Positions 1 through 7,371 are shown, counted from the stretch's first letter. The stretch is DNA of 8,577 nucleotides from Deltaproteobacteria bacterium (GCA_019309945.1 JAFDFH010000081.1:1-8577); one strand, 5' to 3'. Made by a program: numbers and translations. The notes: generated by a model not told the origin, from the letters alone.

Positions 1-68
1 TTGGTTTCTTCATGTGAACCTATTGAATGTAGACATCCAACTCGGAAACTCGCTTCATCTCGCCCCAA

Positions 69-96
69 TTTCTACTTTCCAATTTCAAGTTTCAAG
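69..96. repeat. Heptamer tandem tract, TTTC-led units (4 copies)
   Basis: Four consecutive 7-base units, each beginning TTTC, occupy this stretch; the last two are identical (TTTCAAG). On the other strand the unit reads CTTGAAA. The tract is followed at once by CCGTGAACGG, whose arms CCGT and ACGG are complementary. The copies are imperfect, so this is a degenerate short tandem array rather than a slippage tract of identical units. Similar 7-base intergenic repeats are familiar to me from Desulfobacterota genomes, but I could not check that here. Confidence 0.6.
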
Positions 97-219
97 CCGT
101 GAACGGTTACAGAATTGCATAGGTGTTTCCGTTTAAATGACTTAGCCCTGTACGGGAGGTATCTTTTGTGGTATTATTTTACGTCAATGTTATTAAATTA
201 CGGATCTATAAACAAAAAC

Positions 220-240
220 AAGGTGGAAGGTGAAAGTCGA
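220..240. repeat. Heptamer tandem tract, AAGGTGR-like units (3 copies)
   Basis: Three 7-base units in a row start with AAG: AAGGTGG, then AAGGTGA, then a more diverged third copy at 234-240. The period equals that of the two neighbouring tracts although the unit sequence differs. With only three copies, chance is harder to exclude than for the other tracts. Confidence 0.4.
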
Positions 241-274
241 AGGGTTTTTCGAATACAAAGCGGGCGTTGAAACA

Positions 275-309
275 CAGAATTCAGGAGCCAGAAGTCAGGA
301 GTCAGAATA
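275..309 (+). repeat. Heptamer tandem tract, CAGRAnn units (5 copies)
   Basis: Five back-to-back 7-base units follow the pattern CAG-purine-A-N-N. The first is CAGAATT and the last CAGAATA. The fixed CAG start and the purine at position 4 repeat in perfect register over 35 bases. No reading frame is associated with it. An inverted copy of the unit lies at 372-386, so the two could pair in a transcript. Confidence 0.65.
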
Positions 310-371
310 ATAATGATGTTGCTTCGCGCCTACACACTTTATATTTTCCGGTTGAGCCGAAGGCGAATACC

Positions 372-386
372 TTATTCTGAATTCTG
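372..386 (-). repeat. Inverted copy of the CAGRAnn heptamer
   Basis: Read on the minus strand this stretch begins CAGAATT and continues CAGAATA, the first and last units of the 275-309 tract. The 10-base string CAGAATTCAG at 275-284 is exactly complementary to 377-386, and CAGAATAA at 303-310 is exactly complementary to 372-379. The two complementary options overlap, so only one could form at a time. The copy also sits between GAATAC (365-370) and GTATTC (386-391), themselves an inverted pair. Confidence 0.5.
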
Positions 387-422
387 TATTCTTGTCGGCC
401 CTTTTCACGGCATAGCCAACTG

Positions 423-454
423 CCTCTGACCTGGCCCAGAGGATCAGTTTTTTT
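423..454 (+). terminator. Hairpin plus T run before ispF (terminator or attenuator)
   Basis: CCTCTG at 423-428 pairs with CAGAGG at 437-442 around an 8-base loop. Alternatively CTGACC at 426-431 pairs with GG-A-TCAG at 441-447 with one bulged A, which places the stem directly against seven T residues at 448-454. The second form is a typical intrinsic-terminator shape. It ends 25 bases before the ispF start codon, just ahead of the ribosome binding site. If transcription comes from upstream, it would either end the preceding transcript or attenuate the ispF operon. The sequence alone does not decide between these. Confidence 0.55.
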
Positions 455-479
455 ATGTTTAAATAAAGGGGATATTACG

Positions 480-959
480 ATGTATGTAGGAATGGGATAT
501 GATATCCACCGGTTAGTGCCGGGGCGGAAATTGGTTCTCGGAGGGATGATAATTCCCTTTGAAAAAGGTTTGCTCGGACATTCAGATGCAGATGTCCTTA
601 TCCACGCAGTGTGTGACGCTTTACTGGGTGCAGCCGGGCTGGGCGATATCGGCGTCCACTTCCCGGATACAGATCCCGAATTCAAAGATATTTCCAGCAT
701 GAAGCTTTTGGTCCGGACCAATGAAATGATTAGAAAAAAGGGTCTTGGAATTCAAAATATTGATTCAACTATCTTTGCCGAAGCTCCGAAACTCAATCCC
801 TACCGAGAAACCATGGGAAAAAACATCGGGCACGCCCTTGATTTAGAACCCGACAGAATTAATATTAAGGCAACAACTGCGGAAGGTCTTGGAGTGATCG
901 GAAAAGGGGAGGGGATCGGGGCCATGTGTGTTGTGCTATTATTCAGACAGGGAAAATAA
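480..959 (+). CDS. ispF: 2-C-methyl-D-erythritol 2,4-cyclodiphosphate synthase
   Basis: IspF converts CDP-methylerythritol 2-phosphate to methylerythritol 2,4-cyclodiphosphate with release of CMP, in the non-mevalonate (MEP) isoprenoid pathway in the cytosol; the family works as a trimer with active sites between subunits. The 159-residue product has the usual full length. Visible signatures: GYDIHR with metal ligands D8 and H10, GHSDADVLIHA (33-43) with metal ligand H42, GDIGVHFPDTD (55-65), and the nucleotide-binding stretch KATTAEGLG (130-138) followed by GKGEGIGA (141-148). The ATG is preceded by AAAGGGG at a good distance. It is the first gene of a same-strand run, and its stop is one base from the cysS start, so translational coupling is likely. 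No ispD partner is present in the window. Nothing suggests loss of function. Confidence 0.96.
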   Translation: MYVGMGYDIHRLVPGRKLVLGGMIIPFEKGLLGHSDADVLIHAVCDALLGAAGLGDIGVHFPDTDPEFKDISSMKLLVRTNEMIRKKGLGIQNIDSTIFAEAPKLNPYRETMGKNIGHALDLEPDRINIKATTAEGLGVIGKGEGIGAMCVVLLFRQGK

Positions 960-960
960 T

Positions 961-2403
961 ATGACATTACGTGTTTACAATACATTAACGAGGAAAAAAG
1001 AAAGGTTTGAACCCCTGGAACCCGGCAAGGTGCGGATGTATGTCTGTGGTCCCACAGTCTACGACGCCTGTCATATCGGACATGCCAGATCCGTGGTGGT
1101 GTTTGACATAATTGTGCGCTATTTGAGAGCAACAGGGCTTGACGTGACCTACGTCAGAAATTTTACGGACGTAGATGACAAGATCATTAAGCGTGCCAAT
1201 GAGCTCGGTGTAGAATCCGAGGTGGTTGCGGAAAGATATATTAAAGAATTCTATGAGGACATGGATGTGCTCAATGTTAAACGGGCCGATAAAGAACCCC
1301 GTGTAACGGAACATATCGAAGATATCATCAAGATTGTCACCAAGCTGCTTGAAAAGGGCATTGCCTACCAGATTGACGGGGATGTGTATTACGCGGTCGA
1401 AAAATTTAAAGACTATGGAAAACTTTCAGGGCGTAAACTGGAGGATATGATGGCCGGTGCCCGGGTGGCTGTAAATGAACGCAAACAAAACCCCTTTGAT
1501 TTTGCCCTTTGGAAAGCGGCAAAACCTGGTGAACCTTCATGGGACAGCCCATGGGGCAGAGGCCGACCCGGCTGGCATATTGAATGTTCAGCAATGAGTT
1601 TTGAATATCTGGGGAAGACAATTGACATTCATGGCGGCGGCAAGGATCTGATTTTTCCCCATCATGAAAACGAAATTGCCCAGTCCGAAGGCGTATTTGG
1701 AAAAACACTTGCAAGATATTGGATTCACAACGGATTTGTAAATATCAATCATGAAAAAATGTCAAAATCCCTGGGCAATTTTATAGTGATCAAGGATGTG
1801 GTAAAATTGTATCACCCGGAAGCGGTGCGCCTCTTTCTGCTTTCCAACCATTACCGCAGTCCCATTGATTTTACAGATAAAACAATCGCTGAAGCCGGTA
1901 CGAATCTTGACAAGCTTTATGGACTGCTTCTTCGGATTGATGAAAAGATTGGCAACCGGACGGGGCTTCCAGAACAGAAGAACGGTGGTATCTGGAAACA
2001 ATTTTGCGAGGCAATGGACGATGATTTCAACACGGCCCGTGGGATCGGTGCTCTGTTCGATGGGGTTCGTTACCTGAACCGTCGGCTGGATGATCTAAAA
2101 GGCGCATGCTCTCCGGATGACGAAAGGACCATTCAAACGGGCCGGTCTGATATTTCAAGAATCGGGAGTATCCTCGGGATACTGACCGAATCCCCTGAAG
2201 CCTATTTTGATAAAAAAAGAGCTCAGGCCCTCGAAAAAGAATCGATTGATCCGGATGTGATTGAAAAAATGGTAAACGATCGGGAGGCGGCCAGAAAGGC
2301 CAAGGACTGGTCAAGGGCGGATCAAATCCGGAAACAGCTTGAGGAGATGAATATCATTCTTGAAGACCGGCCGGAGGGAACGGTCTGGAAAATGAAATAT
2401 TGA
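961..2403 (+). CDS. cysS: Cysteinyl-tRNA synthetase
   Basis: CysS charges tRNA-Cys with cysteine using ATP; it is a class I aminoacyl-tRNA synthetase of the cytosol. The 480-residue protein has the class I HIGH motif at 38-41 and KMSKS at 266-270. Zinc ligands of the family are in place: C29 (YVCGPTVY), C209 (WHIECS), H234 and E238 (PHHENE). The C-terminal part (about 350-480) fits the helical DALR/anticodon-binding region. I chose the ATG at 961, giving MTLRVYNT, the normal family start. An in-frame GTG at 928 lies inside ispF and would add 11 unrelated residues. AGGGA at 949-953 serves as ribosome binding site within the end of ispF. The one-base gap to ispF points to an operon. Confidence 0.96.
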   Translation: MTLRVYNTLTRKKERFEPLEPGKVRMYVCGPTVYDACHIGHARSVVVFDIIVRYLRATGLDVTYVRNFTDVDDKIIKRANELGVESEVVAERYIKEFYEDMDVLNVKRADKEPRVTEHIEDIIKIVTKLLEKGIAYQIDGDVYYAVEKFKDYGKLSGRKLEDMMAGARVAVNERKQNPFDFALWKAAKPGEPSWDSPWGRGRPGWHIECSAMSFEYLGKTIDIHGGGKDLIFPHHENEIAQSEGVFGKTLARYWIHNGFVNINHEKMSKSLGNFIVIKDVVKLYHPEAVRLFLLSNHYRSPIDFTDKTIAEAGTNLDKLYGLLLRIDEKIGNRTGLPEQKNGGIWKQFCEAMDDDFNTARGIGALFDGVRYLNRRLDDLKGACSPDDERTIQTGRSDISRIGSILGILTESPEAYFDKKRAQALEKESIDPDVIEKMVNDREAARKAKDWSRADQIRKQLEEMNIILEDRPEGTVWKMKY

Positions 2404-2445
2404 TCCGATTATATATTAAAATAGTTAGTTATAATATAACCTATA
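2404..2445 (+). promoter_or_regulatory. AT-rich cysS-uvrB gap: palindrome and -10-like box, no SD
   Basis: The 42-base gap is strongly AT-rich. It holds a 13-base palindrome, GTTAT-AAT-ATAAC, at 2428-2440 that overlaps a perfect TATAAT at 2430-2435. No good -35 box lies at the expected distance. No Shine-Dalgarno sequence precedes the uvrB ATG at 2446. If the TATAAT is used, the transcript would start within a few bases of the ATG and be nearly leaderless, and the palindrome could be an operator. I see no E. coli-type LexA box (CTGT-N8-ACAG), although LexA sites differ between bacterial groups. Read-through from cysS is the simpler alternative. Confidence 0.35.
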
Positions 2446-4440
2446 ATGTATTCCTTTAAGTTATTATCAGATTTCAAACCCACAGGTGATCAACCCCATG
2501 CCATCAAATCTCTGAGCAAAAATATTTTATCCGGACAGAAGCACAATGTGCTTTTAGGAGTCACAGGATCCGGAAAAACATTCACAATGGCCCATGTGAT
2601 TTCGAAGGTACAAAAACCAACCCTGGTCCTCGCACCGAATAAAACTCTGGCCGCACAGCTTTACAGTGAATTCAAGCTGCTTTTTCCTGAAAATGCCGTC
2701 GAATATTTTGTAAGTTATTACGATTACTACCAGCCGGAAGCGTATCTTCCGGCCAGTGACACTTACATCCAAAAGGACTCCTCCATAAACGAAATGATCG
2801 ACAAACTTCGCCATTCGGCAACACGGTCCGTGCTGTCACGCCCTGATGTAATTGTCGTGGCGAGTGTATCCTGTATATTTGGTTTGGGTTCGCCTGAAGA
2901 TTATCTGGGTATGCGAATCGATCTTGAGAAAGATAAAGAACTTGTACGCGACCGGTTGCTGATGGACTTTATTGCCATGCATTACGAACGCAACGATTTT
3001 GATTTCCACAGGGGTGTATTCAGGGTAAGGGGTGACCGGGTAGAAATTTTTCCGGCCTATGAAGAAAACAAGGCGATCCGGATCGAATTTTTTGGTGATG
3101 AGATTGAGGGAATTTCAGAGATCGATCCCCTTAGAGGAACAGTCAATCAACGCTTGAAGCAGGTCACCATTTTCCCGGCCAGCCATTATGTCACCCACAA
3201 AAGTACTTTGCAAAGAGCGTTTGAGACAATAACGGTGGAATTAAAAAAAAGGATCCAAAATTTCAGGAATGCAAACAAACTGATTGAAGCCCAGCGAATT
3301 GAGGAACGAACTGATTTTGATCTGGAGATGATTCATGAACTCGGTTACTGTAATGGCATTGAGAACTATGCCCGCCATTTGACTGGAAGAGCGCCTGGAA
3401 AGCCCCCGCCGACTTTGCTGGATTATTTTCCGGAGGATTTTTTAATTTTTGTTGATGAAAGCCATATTGCCGTTCCTCAGCTACATGGCATGTATAAAGG
3501 CGACCGATCTCGCAAGGAAACACTGGTGGAATACGGATTCCGCCTTCCGTCGGCGCTGGATAACCGCCCGCTCCGGTTCGACGAATTTACCTCTAAAATT
3601 TCACAGGTCATCTATGTATCGGCAACACCTGCTGATTACGAACTGGATATGGGAAAAAACGCCCTTGTCGAGCAGATTGTGAGGCCGACCGGCCTCATTG
3701 ATCCCCAGATCGTTGTTAGAAATGCAAAAAATCAGGTAGACGATCTTTATGAAGAAATTTTGTCAATCATCGAACAGAATGCAAGGGTTCTGGTAACTAC
3801 ATTAACCAAGCGGATGGCCGAAGACCTCAATGAATACTATACGGATTTGGGCATCAGGGCCCGCTATCTGCATTCAGATATCGGGACATTGGAAAGAATG
3901 GATATCATCCGCGATCTCAGAATGGGGAAGTTTGATGTCCTCATCGGCATCAATCTCCTTCGAGAAGGACTCGACATTCCAGAGGTTGCGCTGGTCGCCA
4001 TTCTCGATGCGGACAAAGAAGGTTTCCTGCGTTCAGCCCGATCCCTAATCCAGATTTGTGGCCGTGCGTCCAGAAACGTTCGGGGCAGGGTCGTCATGTA
4101 TGCTGATTTTTTAACAGCGTCGATGAAACGGGCCATCGATGAAACAAACCGGCGCAGGAAAATTCAGGAATCTTACAACAAAAAGCACAAAATTACGCCG
4201 GCTAGCATTAAAAAAGAAATTACCTCAATTTTTGAATCCGTGTATGAAACGGGTCATTTGACAGTGGACAAGGTGTCGGAAACGGTTGCCGATTATGGGG
4301 ACTTTGATCATATGGATGATATCATCCGAGAACTGGAAAAAGAAATGAATCAGGCGGCCAAAGAACTGTCATTTGAAAAGGCCGCAGAGATCCGCGACCA
4401 GATTAAGGCTTTGCAACAAAAGATGATATTTGAGATTTAA
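2446..4440 (+). CDS. uvrB: UvrABC excinuclease subunit B
   Basis: UvrB is the damage-verifying helicase-like subunit of bacterial nucleotide excision repair: UvrA loads it at lesions and it then recruits UvrC for incision. The 664-residue protein is full length. It shows Walker A GVTGSGKT (38-45), the beta-hairpin that clamps DNA (YYDYYQPEAYLPASDTY, 91-107), Walker B DESH (337-340), the SAT motif (392-394), the DADKEGFLRS motif (521-530) and helicase motif VI QICGRASRN (536-544). A C-terminal UVR domain (about 624-659, ELEKEMNQAAKEL onward) should contact the matching domain of UvrC. The N-terminal MYSFKLLSDFKPTGDQP fits the family start, so the ATG is secure although it has no ribosome binding site. 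uvrC follows after five bases, a sensible pairing of partner subunits. Confidence 0.97.
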   Translation: MYSFKLLSDFKPTGDQPHAIKSLSKNILSGQKHNVLLGVTGSGKTFTMAHVISKVQKPTLVLAPNKTLAAQLYSEFKLLFPENAVEYFVSYYDYYQPEAYLPASDTYIQKDSSINEMIDKLRHSATRSVLSRPDVIVVASVSCIFGLGSPEDYLGMRIDLEKDKELVRDRLLMDFIAMHYERNDFDFHRGVFRVRGDRVEIFPAYEENKAIRIEFFGDEIEGISEIDPLRGTVNQRLKQVTIFPASHYVTHKSTLQRAFETITVELKKRIQNFRNANKLIEAQRIEERTDFDLEMIHELGYCNGIENYARHLTGRAPGKPPPTLLDYFPEDFLIFVDESHIAVPQLHGMYKGDRSRKETLVEYGFRLPSALDNRPLRFDEFTSKISQVIYVSATPADYELDMGKNALVEQIVRPTGLIDPQIVVRNAKNQVDDLYEEILSIIEQNARVLVTTLTKRMAEDLNEYYTDLGIRARYLHSDIGTLERMDIIRDLRMGKFDVLIGINLLREGLDIPEVALVAILDADKEGFLRSARSLIQICGRASRNVRGRVVMYADFLTASMKRAIDETNRRRKIQESYNKKHKITPASIKKEITSIFESVYETGHLTVDKVSETVADYGDFDHMDDIIRELEKEMNQAAKELSFEKAAEIRDQIKALQQKMIFEI

Positions 4441-4445
4441 AAAAC

Positions 4446-6317
4446 ATGAACGCTTATCCCGGCAACAAACCTACAGTCCCTTTGCAACGATCTTCGGTGT
4501 CTGATGAAAATTTAATTGAAAAATTGTCCGGGGTTCCGCCTAAACCCGGCGTCTATCTCATGAAAGATGCCGGAGGGGAAGTCATTTACGTCGGTAAAGC
4601 CAAAAACCTGAAAAAGCGGCTGGCCGCCTATTTTACAAGGCCGGGGCAATTGGATACGAAAACCGGCGTTCTGGTAAATAAAATTTCAACCTATGAAACC
4701 ATATTAACCGGAACTGAAAAAGAAGCTCTAATTCTCGAGTCAAGCCTGATCAAACGTTACAAACCTAGGTATAACATTGATTTAAAAGATGATAAGCGGT
4801 ATCCCTCCTTGCGCCTGGACATCACCAGTCCGTATCCCAATCTTGTCATTGTTCGAAAAATAGTAAAAAACGGGGCCCTATATTTTGGTCCTTTTGCCTC
4901 TGCCCGGGCGGTTCGCGAGACGCTCAAGATCATCCAAAAGACCTTCAAACTTCGCAAGTGCAAAACAAGAGCGTTCAAGAATAGATCTCGCCCATGTCTT
5001 AACTATCAGATGGGGGCATGCCTCGCACCTTGTTGTTTGAAAGTGGACGAACAGATATATAATGAAGTCGTGAAGGAGGTTATCCTGTTTTTAAAGGGAA
5101 GGACGCCCGAGCTTATTCAAAAAATAAAAGCCGAGATGGTGTCAGCTGCTAAGGTCCAGGATTATGAGAGGGCTGCCATACTCAGGGACAAGATCTTTTT
5201 TCTTGAAAAGACCCTTGAAAAACAGGTTGCGGTTACCACTGATTTCAAAGATCGGGATATCCTTGCGTTTGCAAGATCACCGGAACTTTCTCTGATCACA
5301 CTACTTTCTGTTCGTGGTGGTTTCCTGCTGGGAACCCGACATTTCAGTTTTAAGGAGACGATGTCGACGGACGGGGAAATGATCGGGGCTTTTATCCGGC
5401 AGTATTACGAAAAGGCCCATGTTGTTCCCCAAGAAATCCTGGTTCCCATCGATCTTGAAGATACGGTCCTGCTTGAAGCATATTTGAAACGCGTTAAAGC
5501 GAAAAGCATACGTATCCTGTGGTCCCGGAGGGGTGTAAAGGCGAATCTTTTAAAAATTGCCGTTCAGAATGCACAAAACGAATTGAAAAATTTAATCGCT
5601 TCGGCTGTGGCTGAGGAGGATTTGCTGACCCGACTTCAAAAACGATTGAAAATGGGCAGCATCCCGAAACGTATTGAGTGCTTTGACAACTCGAATATTT
5701 CGGCAACTGCACCCGTGTCAAGCATGGTTGTTTTTGAAAATGGAAAAGCAAAAAAGTCTTCTTACCGTCGATATAAAATCAAAACCGTTTCAGTGCAAAA
5801 CGATTATGCCTATCTGGCAGAAATTATCGGAAGGCGTTACGGCAAAGGAGAAGAATCAAAACCGTATCCTGATCTTCTGATGGTGGACGGCGGCAAGGGG
5901 CAACTGAACATCGCCGTATCCGTATTAAGGGGCCTTCACCTGGAAAATGAATTTGAAATTATCGGGATTGCCAAAAGAGATGAAAAAAAGGGGGAAGTCG
6001 AAGACAAGATTTACAAGCCCGGCAGGGCAAACCCCATCAGCTTCGGAAGAGAACAGGACCTTCGGCTTTTTTTTGAGAGGATAAGGGATGAAGCCCATCG
6101 CTTTGCAATCTCCTTTCACCGTATGCGCAGAACCAAAACCGCGATGAGATCCGTCCTTGATTCGGTTCCCGGGATCGGTGTAAAGCGAAAAAAGGCACTC
6201 CTCAAGCATTTCGGAAGCATAAAAAAAATCCGAGCAGCAACACTTGATGAACTGACTGCGCTGCCCGGAATGAATCGTAAAGCAGCAGAAGCGGTAAAAT
6301 CAAAACTTACGGGCTAG
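4446..6317 (+). CDS. uvrC: UvrABC excinuclease subunit C
   Basis: UvrC makes both cuts around a lesion in nucleotide excision repair. The N-terminal GIY-YIG nuclease (3' incision) shows GVY (35-37), YVG (48-50), R58 and the likely metal-binding E98. A Cys-rich patch follows (C184, C192, C196, C197), then a UVR domain (about 223-260) for binding UvrB. The RNase H-like domain (5' incision) keeps the expected triad: D414 (ECFDNSN), D481 (MVDGGKGQ) and H551 (RDEAHRF). A tandem helix-hairpin-helix region closes the protein (PGIGVKRKKALLKHFG and ALPGMNRKAAEAV, 575-617). The 623-residue length is normal. The start is not certain: the ATG at 4446 gives about 15 residues more than usual before PGVYL, while GTG at 4497 would match typical length. 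Neither has a strong ribosome binding site. Coupling to uvrB, five bases away, favours the ATG. Confidence 0.96.
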   Translation: MNAYPGNKPTVPLQRSSVSDENLIEKLSGVPPKPGVYLMKDAGGEVIYVGKAKNLKKRLAAYFTRPGQLDTKTGVLVNKISTYETILTGTEKEALILESSLIKRYKPRYNIDLKDDKRYPSLRLDITSPYPNLVIVRKIVKNGALYFGPFASARAVRETLKIIQKTFKLRKCKTRAFKNRSRPCLNYQMGACLAPCCLKVDEQIYNEVVKEVILFLKGRTPELIQKIKAEMVSAAKVQDYERAAILRDKIFFLEKTLEKQVAVTTDFKDRDILAFARSPELSLITLLSVRGGFLLGTRHFSFKETMSTDGEMIGAFIRQYYEKAHVVPQEILVPIDLEDTVLLEAYLKRVKAKSIRILWSRRGVKANLLKIAVQNAQNELKNLIASAVAEEDLLTRLQKRLKMGSIPKRIECFDNSNISATAPVSSMVVFENGKAKKSSYRRYKIKTVSVQNDYAYLAEIIGRRYGKGEESKPYPDLLMVDGGKGQLNIAVSVLRGLHLENEFEIIGIAKRDEKKGEVEDKIYKPGRANPISFGREQDLRLFFERIRDEAHRFAISFHRMRRTKTAMRSVLDSVPGIGVKRKKALLKHFGSIKKIRAATLDELTALPGMNRKAAEAVKSKLTG

Positions 6318-6339
6318 GGCCAAACTAGGCCAGTTTTTT
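6311..6339 (+). terminator. Candidate uvrC terminator between convergent genes
   Basis: Bases 6311-6317 (GGGCTAG) pair with 6325-6331 (CTAGGCC) around a 7-base loop, with one G-G mismatch in the stem. Two bases later come six T residues at 6334-6339. This has the shape of an intrinsic terminator for the + strand run ending with uvrC. It overlaps the stop codons of both uvrC and mdh. On the minus strand the same stem lacks a clean T run, so it would serve mdh poorly. The mismatch lowers confidence. Confidence 0.4.
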
Positions 6340-7257
6340 AAGCGATTCCACCAACTCCTTAACGGCATCAGCCGATTTATTCAGGGCCGCCTGCTCTTCG
6401 TCCAAAAGCGTGACCTGAATGACTTCTTCTATTCCCTCCAGGCCCAATTTCACTGGGACACCGATAAAAAGGCCATTTATTCCATACTCACCTTCAAGGT
6501 ACGCTGCACAGGGTAGAATTTTTTTCTTGTCCTTTAATATGGATTCGGCCATCTCCACAGCAGCAGATGCTGGTGCATAATACGCACTGCCTGTTTTCAA
6601 AAGGCTGACGATTTCTGCTCCGCCCTTTCGCGTTCTTTCAACAAGTGCGTCAACCTGTTTTTTTGAAAGCAATTCCGTAATCGGTATTCCGGCCACAGTG
6701 GAAAACCGCGGCAGTGGTACCATTGTGTCCCCATGTCCGCCTAAAACAAAGGCATGGGTATTTTCTACGGAAACATTGAGTTCCATTGATATAAAGGCTC
6801 TAAAACGGGCGGAGTCCAGTATCCCGGCCATACCCATCACCCTGTTCTTTGGAAAGCCGCTGGTTTCATAGGCGACGTGACACATGGCATCCAGCGGATT
6901 GCTCACAATAATTAAGACGGCATCGGGGGACCACTTTACCACCTCCTGGGTAACACTTTTTACAATTGCGGCATTGGTACTGATGAGATCATCACGGCTC
7001 ATTCCTGGTTTTCTGGGTATCCCTGCCGTAATGATAATAATATTAGATCCTTCTGATTCTTCATATCCGTTTGAGCCGGTAAGATGAGAATCATGCTTCT
7101 CAATCGGAGCAGCCTCGGCAAGATCCAAGGCCTTCCCTTGGGGTATCCCTTCAACGACATCGATTAAGACCACATCACACAACTCTTTCTCGGCCAGTCG
7201 CTGGGCTGTAGTAGCTCCAACATTACCGGCACCGACGACGGTCACTTTCTGATACAT
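6325..7257 (-). CDS. mdh: NAD-dependent malate dehydrogenase (LDH-like type)
   Basis: Mdh interconverts malate and oxaloacetate with NAD in the citric acid cycle or its reverse; it is cytosolic. The 310-residue protein carries the Rossmann motif GAGNVG (9-14) and an acidic D33 at the end of beta-2, which favours NAD over NADP. Substrate and catalytic residues are visible: R82 and R88 (GIPRKPGMSRDD), N120, D148, R151 and the catalytic H175 in GGHGDTM. Arginine at the discriminating position (GIPRKPG) points to malate; lactate dehydrogenases have glutamine there. The start at MYQKVTVVGAG is fixed by AAGGAG six bases upstream. The frame is open 20 codons further, but that extension is unlike the family. 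The gene faces uvrC tail-to-tail and has its own promoter candidate at 7344-7371. Confidence 0.96.
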   Translation of the reverse strand: MYQKVTVVGAGNVGATTAQRLAEKELCDVVLIDVVEGIPQGKALDLAEAAPIEKHDSHLTGSNGYEESEGSNIIIITAGIPRKPGMSRDDLISTNAAIVKSVTQEVVKWSPDAVLIIVSNPLDAMCHVAYETSGFPKNRVMGMAGILDSARFRAFISMELNVSVENTHAFVLGGHGDTMVPLPRFSTVAGIPITELLSKKQVDALVERTRKGGAEIVSLLKTGSAYYAPASAAVEMAESILKDKKKILPCAAYLEGEYGINGLFIGVPVKLGLEGIEEVIQVTLLDEEQAALNKSADAVKELVESLKKLA

Positions 7258-7263
7258 AGCATT

Positions 7264-7269
7264 CTCCTT
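7264..7269 (-). promoter_or_regulatory. Strong ribosome binding site that sets the mdh start
   Basis: On the minus strand this reads AAGGAG, six bases before the ATG at 7257. It decides against the further in-frame ATG at 7317, which would add 20 residues before the nucleotide-binding fold. Confidence 0.85.
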
Positions 7270-7343
7270 AAATTCTTGAGAAATCCGACAACACCAAATT
7301 CTTTTATATATGCTCAAACAAATCCAATAGATTTAAAAAAAAA

Positions 7344-7371
7344 TTGTTAGCATACTTCCCGTTAATGTCAA
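7344..7371 (-). promoter_or_regulatory. Candidate sigma-70 promoter of mdh
   Basis: On the minus strand a perfect -35 box TTGACA (7371-7366) is followed after 16 bases by TAACAA (7349-7344). A TG one base before it resembles an extended -10. Transcription would begin near 7337, giving a leader of about 80 bases before the mdh ATG. The -10 itself matches the consensus only moderately. Confidence 0.5.

Larger units (their letters stand above)
1..479. other. Gene-free intergenic region upstream of ispF
   Basis: No convincing coding region is visible here on either strand. A minus-strand reading frame that enters from inside ispF is a shadow: it is antisense to a clear gene and resembles no family. 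The stretch instead holds three direct-repeat tracts with a 7-base period (69-96, 220-240, 275-309), an inverted copy of the last one (372-386) and a hairpin followed by seven T residues (423-454). I found no strong sigma-70 promoter for ispF. A poor candidate is TTGCTT at 319-324 with TATATT at 340-345, whose 15-base spacing is short. The gene to the left lies outside the window, so I cannot say which transcript, if any, ends here. Confidence 0.7.

Noticed and set aside
302..721. Minus-strand reading frame of 139 codons over the ispF 5' end
   Set aside because: It is antisense to a clear ispF gene, has a low-complexity Ser/Pro-rich product and resembles no family.
928..960. Upstream GTG start for cysS
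   Set aside because: It would add 11 residues unlike the family; the ATG at 961 gives the normal CysS N-terminus with a ribosome binding site at 949-953.
5674..5720. Inactivated UvrC 5'-incision site, because DNSN-ISAT replaces the more familiar DNSH-xxG
   Set aside because: The catalytic aspartates (D414, D481) and histidine (H551) are present, and DNSN variants occur in other bacterial UvrC proteins.
480..6317. A defence or secondary-metabolism island around the repair genes
   Set aside because: All four genes are ordinary full-length housekeeping genes with intact motifs; no toxin, nuclease or integrase genes accompany them.
7258..7317. Longer mdh start (20 extra residues)
   Set aside because: The family starts directly before the Rossmann strand, and AAGGAG sits six bases before the internal ATG at 7257.
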